A stretch of DNA of 64,000 nucleotides. Source: an uncultured Eubacterium sp. GTDB taxonomy: Bacteria > Bacillota > Clostridia > Lachnospirales > Lachnospiraceae. Shown here piece after piece: positions 53,517 to 62,414 of this stretch (the first letter of the stretch is position 1; every line of letters begins with the position of its first letter). The notes beneath the pieces are model-generated. The model was not told the origin of the DNA. It saw only the letters and a program-made list of their open reading frames with translations, and made no database searches. The DNA lies in contig CANRTU010000021.1 of assembly GCA_947642745.1 (NCBI GenBank), positions 1-64,000 on the forward strand. The letters are read 5' to 3'. A program made the translations under genes and the position numbers.

Positions 53517-54725
53517 TTATCCAGGAAACGTTACTCTTACGCAGGGTGAACTCCGGCTGTGGTATTCAGGCAAAATGCAGGACTCCCCGCTTTTCTCTTC
53601 ACACTGGACCGCCACATCCACAAGATTCGGATTTGCTTCTTCTGATCCGCCCTGACACACTCTGCAAAATGTCAGATATCCCAGCCCGGTATATCCTAAT
53701 TCTGATGCTAATATATCTTTTTTTGAAATATGATTGTTAAAATCCAGTCTGTCGTTCTCATCATCCGGAAACAGACCTGCCATAACAGCCGCACAGTTAC
53801 TACAGCAGTGATACAATCTGCCCTGATAAAAGTTACGGCAAAACATCGCACATTTATGATAGTGAATTTCCAGTTCTGAATCTGTTTTTGGCGCCGGCTT
53901 ATGATATGGGAACCCCATATCCAGCCACTTTTCACCGCTCCTTTTTACATCATAACGAATTTTATGATTACATAATATAGATGTTATCTCCTTTAATCTG
54001 CACTGATCTGGTACCGCACATGTATAATCACTGATGTCAATAATTACATCTGTTTCCCTGCAGACAGCGAGCAGTTCTTCTGAAGGATATACGGTACCAT
54101 TAGTTCCTATTCTGATTTCCCCGGTCTGCTCTTTATAATTTTCATATAAATATGTAATAAACTCTTTCAGATAAGGATATACAAAACCCTCTCCGCCCAG
54201 TAATTTTAATTTTTTTACAAAATCCACCTTACTGAATAATAAATCAGCGTCTTTTTTTAACTGCTCCAATGGAAAATGACGTTTGGGCTGAAATGGTATA
54301 TAAGAAATACATTTTTCACAATTCAATGTACAAAATGTAGTCATAATGATTTCAATTCGGTCAAGAACAATCTGATTCCGGATATATAAATGATAAAAGG
54401 CTTCATATACTTCTTCCTGAAAGAAATCTGTATTTTCCTGCCATCCTCTCTCCTGCAGCTGTTTGTAAATATTAAAGTAAGCGGCTTCTTCTCTTTCGAC
54501 ACAAACGATAATACTCTGATTGTCCCTTACAATATCCGTATGACCCCCGCAAATAAACTTCCGGTCTGAAAACAGACTGAATCTTTCCATAAACGCTTTC
54601 TGTCTGTCAGCACTGCCAGCCAGGTACACTTTCTTCGACCTGTCAGCGATTATGTCACCCGTTTTATCCAGCTCTGACTGCGCTGTGTCATTCCATTTGC
54701 TGCTTCTCATCGAAAAATTACGCAT
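53517..54725 (-). CDS. Radical SAM/SPASM-like protein with N-terminal Rossmann-like region
   Basis: A 402-residue radical SAM enzyme. The [4Fe-4S]-SAM motif CTLNCEKC lies at residues 132-139, followed by KLKLLGGEGFVYPYLKEF. A cysteine-rich C-terminus (HKCAMFC, HCCSNC, FCRVC) suggests SPASM-like extra clusters. The first 100 residues (KKVYLAGSADRQKAFMERF) resemble the locus's shared domain in weaker form. Radical SAM enzymes in glycan loci can epimerise or dehydrate sugars; there is no peptide precursor here to suggest RiPP chemistry. GGAGGGAG precedes the ATG. The reaction is unknown. Confidence 0.82.
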   Translation of the reverse strand: MRNFSMRSSKWNDTAQSELDKTGDIIADRSKKVYLAGSADRQKAFMERFSLFSDRKFICGGHTDIVRDNQSIIVCVEREEAAYFNIYKQLQERGWQENTDFFQEEVYEAFYHLYIRNQIVLDRIEIIMTTFCTLNCEKCISYIPFQPKRHFPLEQLKKDADLLFSKVDFVKKLKLLGGEGFVYPYLKEFITYLYENYKEQTGEIRIGTNGTVYPSEELLAVCRETDVIIDISDYTCAVPDQCRLKEITSILCNHKIRYDVKRSGEKWLDMGFPYHKPAPKTDSELEIHYHKCAMFCRNFYQGRLYHCCSNCAAVMAGLFPDDENDRLDFNNHISKKDILASELGYTGLGYLTFCRVCQGGSEEANPNLVDVAVQCEEKSGESCILPEYHSRSSPCVRVTFPG

Positions 54726-54737
54726 ATACTCCCTCCA

Positions 54738-55478
54738 TTATGATTCCGTCCTGGTCCATGACTGAAGTATCACATCATTTACCAGAGTATAATGCTTTCC
54801 GTTAATTTCAATGTAAGCGCCCTCATATGGCGGAAACCAGAAAGCCTGAATTTTAGCATCCAGATCATCATTTTCAACGTCTATCTTCATTAATTTCAGT
54901 ACATCGTTTTTTTTATAGTAGCAGCCCTGATTCCGGTTCTGTTTTTCTCTCTTTATTTCCTTCTTATCACGCATTTGCGCCAGAACTTCCTCAAACAGTT
55001 CATACAATGTCTGGTTCGTTTTTTGCTTCAGACTATATGCTGTTTCAGTTCTGTAATCTATAGGAAACTTTTTTTCCCTGATAATATCTCCCTCATCAAA
55101 CCTTTCATCCACAAAATGAACAGTTCCGCCCCACTCTGAAGCTTTGTGTAATATTGCCAGGTTACAGCCACCACAGCCTCTGTACTCTGGCAATGGCGCC
55201 GGATGAAAATTTATACACCCACATTTGGGAGTACTGATAAATGGTTCCCTGATTTTTTTATCATACAGCCAGCTGACTGCCAGATCTGCCTGTATTGCCA
55301 GATCACGTACCCGGAAAGCCTCTTCTCCCAGATATTTTACATTTTTCTGCTCCAGCAAAGGACACAGCCCCCTGTCTCCAATGACACCGAGAATCACGTC
55401 ATTATGCCGTATAAGCGATTCTATAATTTTTTCTATATAATTTACATAAGTACTTCTCGTAAATAATAATATATTCAA
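54738..55478 (-). CDS. Formyltransferase-family protein, probable sugar N-formyltransferase
   Basis: A 246-residue protein of the methionyl-tRNA/sugar N-formyltransferase fold. The key signature is CINFHPAPLPEYRGCGGCNLAI (Asn-His near residues 91-93), followed by GGTVHFVDERFDEGDII with the catalytic Asp. The C-terminal part covers the usual substrate-binding region. It lacks the length of Fmt and lies between the radical SAM and a DegT aminotransferase, so formylation of an amino sugar from 10-formyl-tetrahydrofolate is likely. The start is probably TTG after GGAGGATTTAAGG. Confidence 0.87.
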   Translation of the reverse strand: MNILLFTRSTYVNYIEKIIESLIRHNDVILGVIGDRGLCPLLEQKNVKYLGEEAFRVRDLAIQADLAVSWLYDKKIREPFISTPKCGCINFHPAPLPEYRGCGGCNLAILHKASEWGGTVHFVDERFDEGDIIREKKFPIDYRTETAYSLKQKTNQTLYELFEEVLAQMRDKKEIKREKQNRNQGCYYKKNDVLKLMKIDVENDDLDAKIQAFWFPPYEGAYIEINGKHYTLVNDVILQSWTRTES

Positions 55479-55541
55479 CCTTAAATCCTCCGCACATGTT
55501 ACACGATTCAGATAAAGCCTGTCCCTTACATCGCATATACA

Positions 55542-56633
55542 TTATGATGTTTCTGTATAAAACGCCTTAATACACCCACATATATATTTTATCTGCCCAT
55601 CTTTTAATGTAACCGATGACGGCAGCCACAAAACAGAGCTGGTAACAGCTTCTGTCACCGGAAAAACTCCCCTGTATCCATATGCCGGCTCAGCATGCAA
55701 CGGCGGATAACATATCCGGCTGCCAATGTTTTTTCTCTTTAAATAAGCCTGAAGCTCTTCTCTTCTTTCACATATAATTTCAAAAAACCAGGGTAACGAA
55801 TCTTCACTGGGAACAGGTACCATTTCTATCCGGGATACGTCTTTTAATAACGTCTGATAAAGTCTCCAGATCTCCTGTTTTCTCTGTACACGTGCCGGCA
55901 GTTTTTTCATCTGCTCAATTCCGATCACTGCCTGTAAATCAGTAAATTTAAAATTCCAGCCTTTTGCGATATAATGATCACATCCACTTTTCTCACGGCC
56001 AAAATCCCTGATCAGCCTGATTTTCTCAAATAAGCTTTGATCATCTGTAATGAGTGCGCCACCCTGCCCGGTAGTGATTATTTTTGGTACACTGAAGGAA
56101 AAGCTTCCTATCTCACCAAACCGTCCACAATGGGTCCCTTGAAACCGGCTTCCCAGAGACTGGGCCGCATCTTCAATAAAATGAATGTTTCTGCTTTTGC
56201 AATACTCCTTATACTCATAAATATTTGCGGGACATCTGCCGTTTATGGACACAAATAATACTGCTTTCGTCCTGGGAGTAACAGCCTCTTTCATTTTTTC
56301 CAGATCCATACATAGCGTTTCCCTTCCGATATCCGCAAATACCGCTTTCGCTCCAATTAATTCAACCGCATTTGGTGTAGCCGCCATCGTATAATCCGGA
56401 ACTATGACTTCATCCCCGGCGCTTACTCCACATGCCAGAAGAGCCACTGACAGGCTCAGGGTTCCATTGGGCATTGCCGAACAATACTTTGCTCCTGTAT
56501 ATTCAGCAATCATCCGCTCAAACTCCCTTGTTTTTTTATATTCCATCAGCCATCCGCCGGACTGCATATACCTGCCGACCGCTGCCTGTTCCTCTTCATC
56601 TATGGAAGGTTCCATCTGATTTATAAAATCCAT
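55542..56633 (-). CDS. DegT/DnrJ/EryC1/StrS aminotransferase (PLP), second copy
   Basis: A 363-residue sugar aminotransferase. It has AKYCSAMPNGTLSLSVAL near residue 50, DEVIVPDYTMAATPNAVEL, FIEDAAQSLGSRF, and FSFSVPKIITTGQGGALITDD, where Lys in VPKIITTG is the PLP site. It differs enough from the 50619-51740 enzyme to suggest another substrate or regiochemistry. Its product would be the natural substrate of the N-formyltransferase encoded 63 bases downstream. Confidence 0.9.
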   Translation of the reverse strand: MDFINQMEPSIDEEEQAAVGRYMQSGGWLMEYKKTREFERMIAEYTGAKYCSAMPNGTLSLSVALLACGVSAGDEVIVPDYTMAATPNAVELIGAKAVFADIGRETLCMDLEKMKEAVTPRTKAVLFVSINGRCPANIYEYKEYCKSRNIHFIEDAAQSLGSRFQGTHCGRFGEIGSFSFSVPKIITTGQGGALITDDQSLFEKIRLIRDFGREKSGCDHYIAKGWNFKFTDLQAVIGIEQMKKLPARVQRKQEIWRLYQTLLKDVSRIEMVPVPSEDSLPWFFEIICERREELQAYLKRKNIGSRICYPPLHAEPAYGYRGVFPVTEAVTSSVLWLPSSVTLKDGQIKYICGCIKAFYTETS

Positions 56634-56643
56634 TCGTCTGTCC

Positions 56644-57762
56644 TCAAAATTTTACCCAGTTATCCTCATATACATCCGGACACTGATACTCGTTATTCCA
56701 TCTTTCAGGCACAATTACCGTTCCATCTTTTCCATGTATCCAGGATGCCCACCAGCTCATGGAGCTATTTGCGCCGATAATATGTTTACACTGCGAAATA
56801 AGAAATATGTTGAACTCCTTAAACTCCTGTGAATCAGATTCATATATAATCACATTCATGTCCTTATATTTTTCCTTTATATAATCCTCGTCATTGGAAA
56901 ATACAAAGAATTCCGGGTCCGCATATTTACTCCGGATATACTCAATTGCCCGTTGATAATAATCTTCTGTACATATATCACCAAACATTTTTCTGTTTTC
57001 CTCAGACGCTATATAATCACCACGTCTCACCCATAACGCAACGGATTCACTATTTCTTATCTGTTCCAGTAATTTTTTCTGCCGGTATGAGACCGCATAT
57101 TCATTAATGTGCCGCAGCGGATTTCTGACAATGTCGTCAATGTCATCAAAATACCGGCCCGTCTGCCAGTATCCACTGTAATATCCACTTCCCTGTGCCA
57201 GTGCCTCCGCATCAAACTGACTTGTTTCTTTTTCCGCATAGTAATTCCTGGTTTTTGCGATCAGCACTTCCTCTTTGCTGGCTATCCGCAGCTTTTGGTG
57301 AAATAACCGTTCAAAAATCCAGGGTACCTGAAACGACATTAAAAACATATTTTCCGAATAATACCAGGACAGGTCCATTTTTAACGGAATCTCAGGATAC
57401 AGATGCTGAAGCTTTTGCGCAAACGCATACTGAAACAGAAAATTTCCCATTCCTCCACACATTCTGACTACCATAAGATCGTTTTCCACGCTCATGACCT
57501 GCCTGATATCCACAATTTTCTGCTCCGGAATTCCACGGTTTTGTATCAGATCGCTTTTTATTTCTTCGTAGTACCGGCTGACCGTTACTACCACATAATC
57601 AGATTCATACTTTTTTATATCATCCGGAGCTATGAAGTCATCGCACAACGCACTTTTTTCTATATTGGAATCCGAAGCTCCTGTAATGGCATATCTCTTA
57701 GACAGATACTCTCTGTATCCAGAAAAATTTTCCCCTGCGCCATATAATATAATTTTTTTCAC
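56644..57762 (-). CDS. GT11 alpha-1,2-fucosyltransferase-like protein with N-terminal Rossmann-like domain
   Basis: A 372-residue fusion. Residues 1-90 form the shared unit (KKIILYGAGENFSGYREYL, then IPEQKIVDIRQV). From 95 the GT11 family is clear: VVRMCGGMGNFLFQYAFAQKL, the motif SVALWVRRGDYI near 245, and IIGANSSMSWWASWI near 335. GT11 enzymes usually transfer fucose from GDP-fucose in alpha-1,2 linkage. No GDP-fucose synthesis gene is seen in the window, so the donor may come from elsewhere. The start is GTG after AGAGGA. Confidence 0.9.
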   Translation of the reverse strand: MKKIILYGAGENFSGYREYLSKRYAITGASDSNIEKSALCDDFIAPDDIKKYESDYVVVTVSRYYEEIKSDLIQNRGIPEQKIVDIRQVMSVENDLMVVRMCGGMGNFLFQYAFAQKLQHLYPEIPLKMDLSWYYSENMFLMSFQVPWIFERLFHQKLRIASKEEVLIAKTRNYYAEKETSQFDAEALAQGSGYYSGYWQTGRYFDDIDDIVRNPLRHINEYAVSYRQKKLLEQIRNSESVALWVRRGDYIASEENRKMFGDICTEDYYQRAIEYIRSKYADPEFFVFSNDEDYIKEKYKDMNVIIYESDSQEFKEFNIFLISQCKHIIGANSSMSWWASWIHGKDGTVIVPERWNNEYQCPDVYEDNWVKF

Positions 57763-57780
57763 TGTATTCCTCTTTCTATA

Positions 57781-58884
57781 TCAATCCCGTACCTGCCCGC
57801 TGTCTGCCTTATCCCTGTTCCATACAATCAGACAGTTATCTTCCGCTGTTAATGGTTGCTCTTCCATTACAAACGAGCCCTCTATTCTGGCCAGTAATTC
57901 CTCCACAGAATATCCTTTACCGGTTCCCTTAAATGACAATGAGTTCCAGATCATATATCCGGCTTTCGAATGATTTATCACATGTTCCAGATAAAAATCC
58001 TGCACTGCTCTGCCCAGCTCCGAAAACGCATAATTACTTATTACCAGATCATACTGCCTGTCCGCAAATTCCTGCGTCCCATCTATATAGTTTACTTTTC
58101 CCTGTATGGAAAACCGGCTCAGATAGACTTCCGCCAGTTCCAGAACTTCCGGCAGATCAATTAAATAATACTCCCGGTCTGGTAAATAGCTCATAACGAT
58201 TCTGCATTGCCCGGCATAGCCAATTCCTATCTCCGCAATGGTATGGACATGATCCATCTGATACAGATCCAGCATATCCTGAAGTACTTTTACATATCGT
58301 AAAGTCGTGGGAGCTATTTGTAATTTCAGTCCTCCCAGTATGTATTCCTCCTTTTGCGGCATTCCGGATTTGTCATTTTCTATAAATCCGGACCAGTCTT
58401 TTTCAGAGAAATACCTGACAGAATGTTTGTTTATCATATCTGCCATTAACTGCCCGTTTTCCGGTGATACATGTTCATATACACGCCTGATAACCGGATT
58501 TAACCGGAATGTATCAAATATATATCCGCATTCTGCGGCTTTATGACAAAATGCCGGATAGATCCCGTCATCCGTAATACTTGTGTCACGCACAGCCATA
58601 TTTTCCAGATTACATATTTTTGCGAAAAACTCACTGACTGTCACAATTTTATTTTGAGGAATCTGATAATCCACTGCCAGCTCTTCTTTTATTTCCATAT
58701 AATATTTTGTACTTGTTACAACCAGGTAATCAAAACTCTCGCCTGGTATATCACACGGCTTTATATACCCGTTTATGGCAAACGGCTTCCTGTCGCTATA
58801 TCCTGTTACCTGAAATGTCTTTGAAAGATAAGGCAGTTGCAGCATACCCTCTTTTCCCAAACCATAAATAATTATTTTTTCCAT
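57781..58884 (-). CDS. Putative sugar O-methyltransferase with N-terminal Rossmann-like domain
   Basis: A 367-residue fusion. Residues 1-95 form the shared unit (EKIIIYGLGKEGMLQLPYL, then PQNKIVTVSEF). The remainder matches the putative sugar O-methyltransferase family: LGGLKLQIAPTTLRYVKVLQD, TIAEIGIGYAGQCRIVMSYL as SAM motif near 220, YYLIDLPEVLELAEVY, then VISNYAFSELGRAVQDFYL. AAAGGA precedes the ATG. It probably caps or decorates the polysaccharide. Confidence 0.84.
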   Translation of the reverse strand: MEKIIIYGLGKEGMLQLPYLSKTFQVTGYSDRKPFAINGYIKPCDIPGESFDYLVVTSTKYYMEIKEELAVDYQIPQNKIVTVSEFFAKICNLENMAVRDTSITDDGIYPAFCHKAAECGYIFDTFRLNPVIRRVYEHVSPENGQLMADMINKHSVRYFSEKDWSGFIENDKSGMPQKEEYILGGLKLQIAPTTLRYVKVLQDMLDLYQMDHVHTIAEIGIGYAGQCRIVMSYLPDREYYLIDLPEVLELAEVYLSRFSIQGKVNYIDGTQEFADRQYDLVISNYAFSELGRAVQDFYLEHVINHSKAGYMIWNSLSFKGTGKGYSVEELLARIEGSFVMEEQPLTAEDNCLIVWNRDKADSGQVRD

Positions 58885-58902
58885 AAAATCCTTTCCTGAA
58901 TT

Positions 58903-61374
58903 TTAATTCAGTACCGCATATCTTATAAAATTATGAATATTTATAAATTTTCCTTCTGTTTCATTTACAATATTCCCCTGCCTTCTCTCCTGAAACAATT
59001 GTCTGATTCCGCTTTCCGCTCCTTCTGTTTCAGGTCTCTTCCTGACTGACAATTCATAGTTTTCATTCAGAATATTCCATACACCTGTCTTTGTCTCAAC
59101 CACTATTTTCTTTTGTCCACATGCGATAACCGTAGCGTATCTTTCGTAATGATCCCAGGTATTTCCAGCATCATACCCACTATCATCCATAACAATTTCA
59201 TGAATCTCTCCCGTGGCCGGATTTACACGCAAAAGCTGATTGGCAAGTCTGGGCAGCAGAATCATTTCATCTCCCAGATCTATCTGTCCGTGAAAACTCC
59301 ATTCCCCACTCTGATAGTCCGGCGGAAATCCGGTAATTACACGGACTGTCTTTCCATTCCTGTCTGTCATAATGATTCTGTCGCCTTTTGCCGGAAATAT
59401 AAAATAATTGTGCCCTGTTCCGATTATTCCGGCTAATGGTTCGTCCATGGCGGTAAAGTCACTGATTTCTTTGGTCTTCAGGTTAACCCGGTATATTTTG
59501 TTTTGTGTCAGGCTCGTAAACAGAACCGTTTCTTCTTCCTGTACGAATCCGCCCCAGGAGAAAATATCCTTATATTTTTTTTCAAAACAGGGTAATGGTA
59601 TACAGCGGTCTGTCTCAATTTTTTCTGAATCCAGATGAAAAGCCAGAATTTTATCATACTGACATGGAATGAAAAACAAAGTGTCTTCCAGTACCACCCC
59701 TCCATTAAAAAACTGGCCTTCCGCAATTCCCCCAGATTCAAAAGGCACGTACGTCACCTTCTCTTCCGTTATATGGTAAACTGCTATATATCTGGACAAA
59801 TCCGGTATCAGTACCAGTTTATCTTTATAGGAAATTAATTTTGAATATGCCAGTTTTCCCAGATGGGCTTCATCTTTATGAAGCATATGACGTACCAGAC
59901 GCAGCTTATATGTACCCAGATCCATGTTGTATAAAATATTGTCTTTGATGGATACAAACCACCAGCTGTCTCCGTTACGCACACCGTTATACATGGCAGG
60001 CCCGGATTCGCCCACAGCCTCTGTTTCCTGTATCATAATGGGTTTTCCTGTCTTTTTATACAACTGCACCACACTGCTGCCGTCCCCGTAATACGCATCT
60101 GAAAGTACCACTGCCCGGTCTACGTCTGCCGTCTGGTCAAAAATCCCCCAGCCCTCTGTCTGATATTTTTGTTTCAAATCCAGATATTTTGTGAGAATAC
60201 CCGGCCGCATGGATTTCATCGTACTTTCGATTAACGGATGGGGCCTCCAGAGCAGTGCGATTTCATCCCGCTTTTGTTTAAATATGTTTAACACGCTTTC
60301 GATCTTATCCACCCATTTTTCATTATGGGACAGCAGGGCGGTAATCCCGGTATTATAAAACACAATTTTCTTCCAGCTGTGATCCGGCTTGCGGATAATT
60401 TCCATCCACTGGTCCGGTATGTCCAGATCCTCTTTTTTCGTATGTACGACCCTGTCTATTTTGGGTGAGCCGGTACCCAGAAATTTTTGTTCCACATACT
60501 CCCGCCTGGTAAGGCTGTCCGCAAGCCCGTGTTCCTGTGCCGCTTTTATATATTCGCTGATATAAATCTGTCTCATTTTTTCTGACTGCAGAATCACTTT
60601 GTCAGCATATATAATGCCCGGCATAAAGCAGAAATGTTTCATGCTTTCTACTGCGGTGACATCATCCGGTTCCACTTCATCAAGAACAAAATAAGGAATG
60701 TATACCAGTTTTTCCGTATACTGTTTCAGATTACCCGCATAATACCTGGGATGTACACTTGTCACCAGATTCCAATTATCATATGCATTATGAATATAAA
60801 TTTCATCCGGCATTCTTTCCTCAGGACTGTATGTCCGCCAGTCTGTTACCTCAACATATTCCGGATACTGGTCACCTTCATAGTGCATCTGGCCAAAACT
60901 GTGATCTGGATTTCTGTCATAATATGGAACCGGCACACAGTATACATCACAGTGCGGATCTGATTTCTCCGCCAGATACACGCTCTCCAGAGAATCCCAC
61001 ATACTGGCTTTGTATGGAAAAAATACGATTTCTTTCCTGACAGCAATCTTCTTTTTTACAATGTTTTCTATTTGTCCGGTCTGCCTGTCCAAAAGCTTAT
61101 TTACCTGGTTTTCACTTAATACTCCACGATTCCATCCGTCAGATATCTGATATAACAGTTCACAATATTCCTCCAGACAGGAAATGACCGCATGCCCTTC
61201 TCCTTCCAGTTTCTCTATCATGGTCCCCAGCTCTATTACGGATTCCTGACATATATTAAGTAAAGCCCGGATCAGAGATCCATCGCCGGTATGAACTGCG
61301 CCTTCTATTTTTTCATGGGCTGTTTTCAGAATCTTTATAAATTCCTGAATTTCCTGTTTTTGCCGCTTTTTCAT
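58903..61374 (-). CDS. TagF-like glycerophosphotransferase fused to a beta-propeller-like region
   Basis: An 823-residue protein. Residues 1-110 are helical. Residues about 115-470 resemble CDP-glycerol glycerophosphotransferases (EIVFFPYKASMWDSLESVYL, KIVFYNTGITALLSHNEKW, IALLWRPHPLIESTMKSM, VVLSDAYYGDGSSVVQLYK), the GT-B type that builds teichoic-acid-like chains. Residues about 480-780 contain repeated beta blades of roughly 45 residues (KLVLIPDLSRYIAVYHI; TLFFIPCQYDKILAFHL; ETVLFTSLTQNKIYRVNL; MILLPRLANQLLRVNP), suggesting a propeller. The ATG overlaps the epimerase stop (ATGA). It may add a phospho-linked residue. Confidence 0.75.
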   Translation of the reverse strand: MKKRQKQEIQEFIKILKTAHEKIEGAVHTGDGSLIRALLNICQESVIELGTMIEKLEGEGHAVISCLEEYCELLYQISDGWNRGVLSENQVNKLLDRQTGQIENIVKKKIAVRKEIVFFPYKASMWDSLESVYLAEKSDPHCDVYCVPVPYYDRNPDHSFGQMHYEGDQYPEYVEVTDWRTYSPEERMPDEIYIHNAYDNWNLVTSVHPRYYAGNLKQYTEKLVYIPYFVLDEVEPDDVTAVESMKHFCFMPGIIYADKVILQSEKMRQIYISEYIKAAQEHGLADSLTRREYVEQKFLGTGSPKIDRVVHTKKEDLDIPDQWMEIIRKPDHSWKKIVFYNTGITALLSHNEKWVDKIESVLNIFKQKRDEIALLWRPHPLIESTMKSMRPGILTKYLDLKQKYQTEGWGIFDQTADVDRAVVLSDAYYGDGSSVVQLYKKTGKPIMIQETEAVGESGPAMYNGVRNGDSWWFVSIKDNILYNMDLGTYKLRLVRHMLHKDEAHLGKLAYSKLISYKDKLVLIPDLSRYIAVYHITEEKVTYVPFESGGIAEGQFFNGGVVLEDTLFFIPCQYDKILAFHLDSEKIETDRCIPLPCFEKKYKDIFSWGGFVQEEETVLFTSLTQNKIYRVNLKTKEISDFTAMDEPLAGIIGTGHNYFIFPAKGDRIIMTDRNGKTVRVITGFPPDYQSGEWSFHGQIDLGDEMILLPRLANQLLRVNPATGEIHEIVMDDSGYDAGNTWDHYERYATVIACGQKKIVVETKTGVWNILNENYELSVRKRPETEGAESGIRQLFQERRQGNIVNETEGKFINIHNFIRYAVLN

Positions 61375-62387
61375 AGGCTTTCTGTCCTTTCAGCCTCTTC
61401 TTTTCCGCATTCAGACAGTTCATCCAGATACCAGTCAACCGCTGCCCGGATACCTGCCTGAAAGTCCCATTCCGGCTCATACCCCAGCCACTCTTTTGCT
61501 TTGGATATATCCGCATTACTGTGTTTAATATCACCGGCCCTCTCCGGTCCGAACGCTGGTTCTGTCGTAACTCCCAGTGCTTTTGCCAGACTATCATAAA
61601 TATCAAGCAGATATTCCCTGCCGCCGTATGCGATGTTGTATACTTTGCCTGCCGCATCCGGACTGGCACTGCAGGCTTTCAGATTTGCTTCAATTACATT
61701 TTCTATATAGGTAAAATCACGGCTCTGTTTTCCATCCCCATAAATGACCGGCCTCTCATTATGCATTAACTGCCTGATAAATCTCGGAATGACGGCAGCA
61801 TATGCCCCGTCCGGGTCCTGTCTGCGCCCAAATACATTAAAATACCGCAGACCATATGTATCCAGCCCGTAATGCCTGGTATACTGCTTTGCCCATTCCT
61901 CATCACACCGCTTTGTTACAGCATAAGGTGAAAGCAGATTTCCCTCTGTTCCCTCCTGTTTTGGAAGCCCCGGCGCATCACCATACACCGAGGAGCTGGA
62001 TGCATAAACGAACTTCGCAACCCCTGCCAGTCTGGCTGCCTCCAGCATATTCAGGGTTCCGCTGATATTATTCCCACAATAAAACAGCGGCATCTGAATG
62101 CTTCTTGGCACACTTCCCCAGGCCGCCTGGTGCAAAACATAATCCACGTCAGCACACGCTTTCCGGCATGTTTCAAAATCTCTGATATCTCCCTGCATAA
62201 ACTCATAGGCAGGATCTGAAAGAAACATCTCCACATTTTTTTGTTTTCCCGTGGACAAATTATCCAGACATCTCACCCTGTATCCCATGCCCAGAATAGC
62301 TTCGCACAAATTCGATCCAATAAACCCCGCGCCGCCGGTAACTAAAAACAGGGATTCTTCTGAAAACTTCAGTTCCTTGTATCCCAT
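61371..62387 (-). CDS. NAD-dependent nucleotide-sugar 4-epimerase (TviC/WbpP-like)
   Basis: Extended SDR epimerase, 338 residues. FLVTGGAGFIGSNLCEAI near residue 15 is the NAD fold, QAAWGSVPRSI near 90, ASSSSVYGDAPGLP near 128, and SPYAVTKRCDEEWA has the Tyr-Lys pair. The motif set fits UDP-HexNAc or UDP-HexNAcA 4-epimerases of the TviC/WbpP group. It directly follows the dehydrogenase gene, as tviB-tviC do, so the pair probably makes UDP-N-acetylgalactosaminuronic acid. Confidence 0.9.
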   Translation of the reverse strand: MGYKELKFSEESLFLVTGGAGFIGSNLCEAILGMGYRVRCLDNLSTGKQKNVEMFLSDPAYEFMQGDIRDFETCRKACADVDYVLHQAAWGSVPRSIQMPLFYCGNNISGTLNMLEAARLAGVAKFVYASSSSVYGDAPGLPKQEGTEGNLLSPYAVTKRCDEEWAKQYTRHYGLDTYGLRYFNVFGRRQDPDGAYAAVIPRFIRQLMHNERPVIYGDGKQSRDFTYIENVIEANLKACSASPDAAGKVYNIAYGGREYLLDIYDSLAKALGVTTEPAFGPERAGDIKHSNADISKAKEWLGYEPEWDFQAGIRAAVDWYLDELSECGKEEAERTESL

Positions 62388-62414
62388 ATGCCCTGTTCCT
62401 CTTTCCGCCGTATT

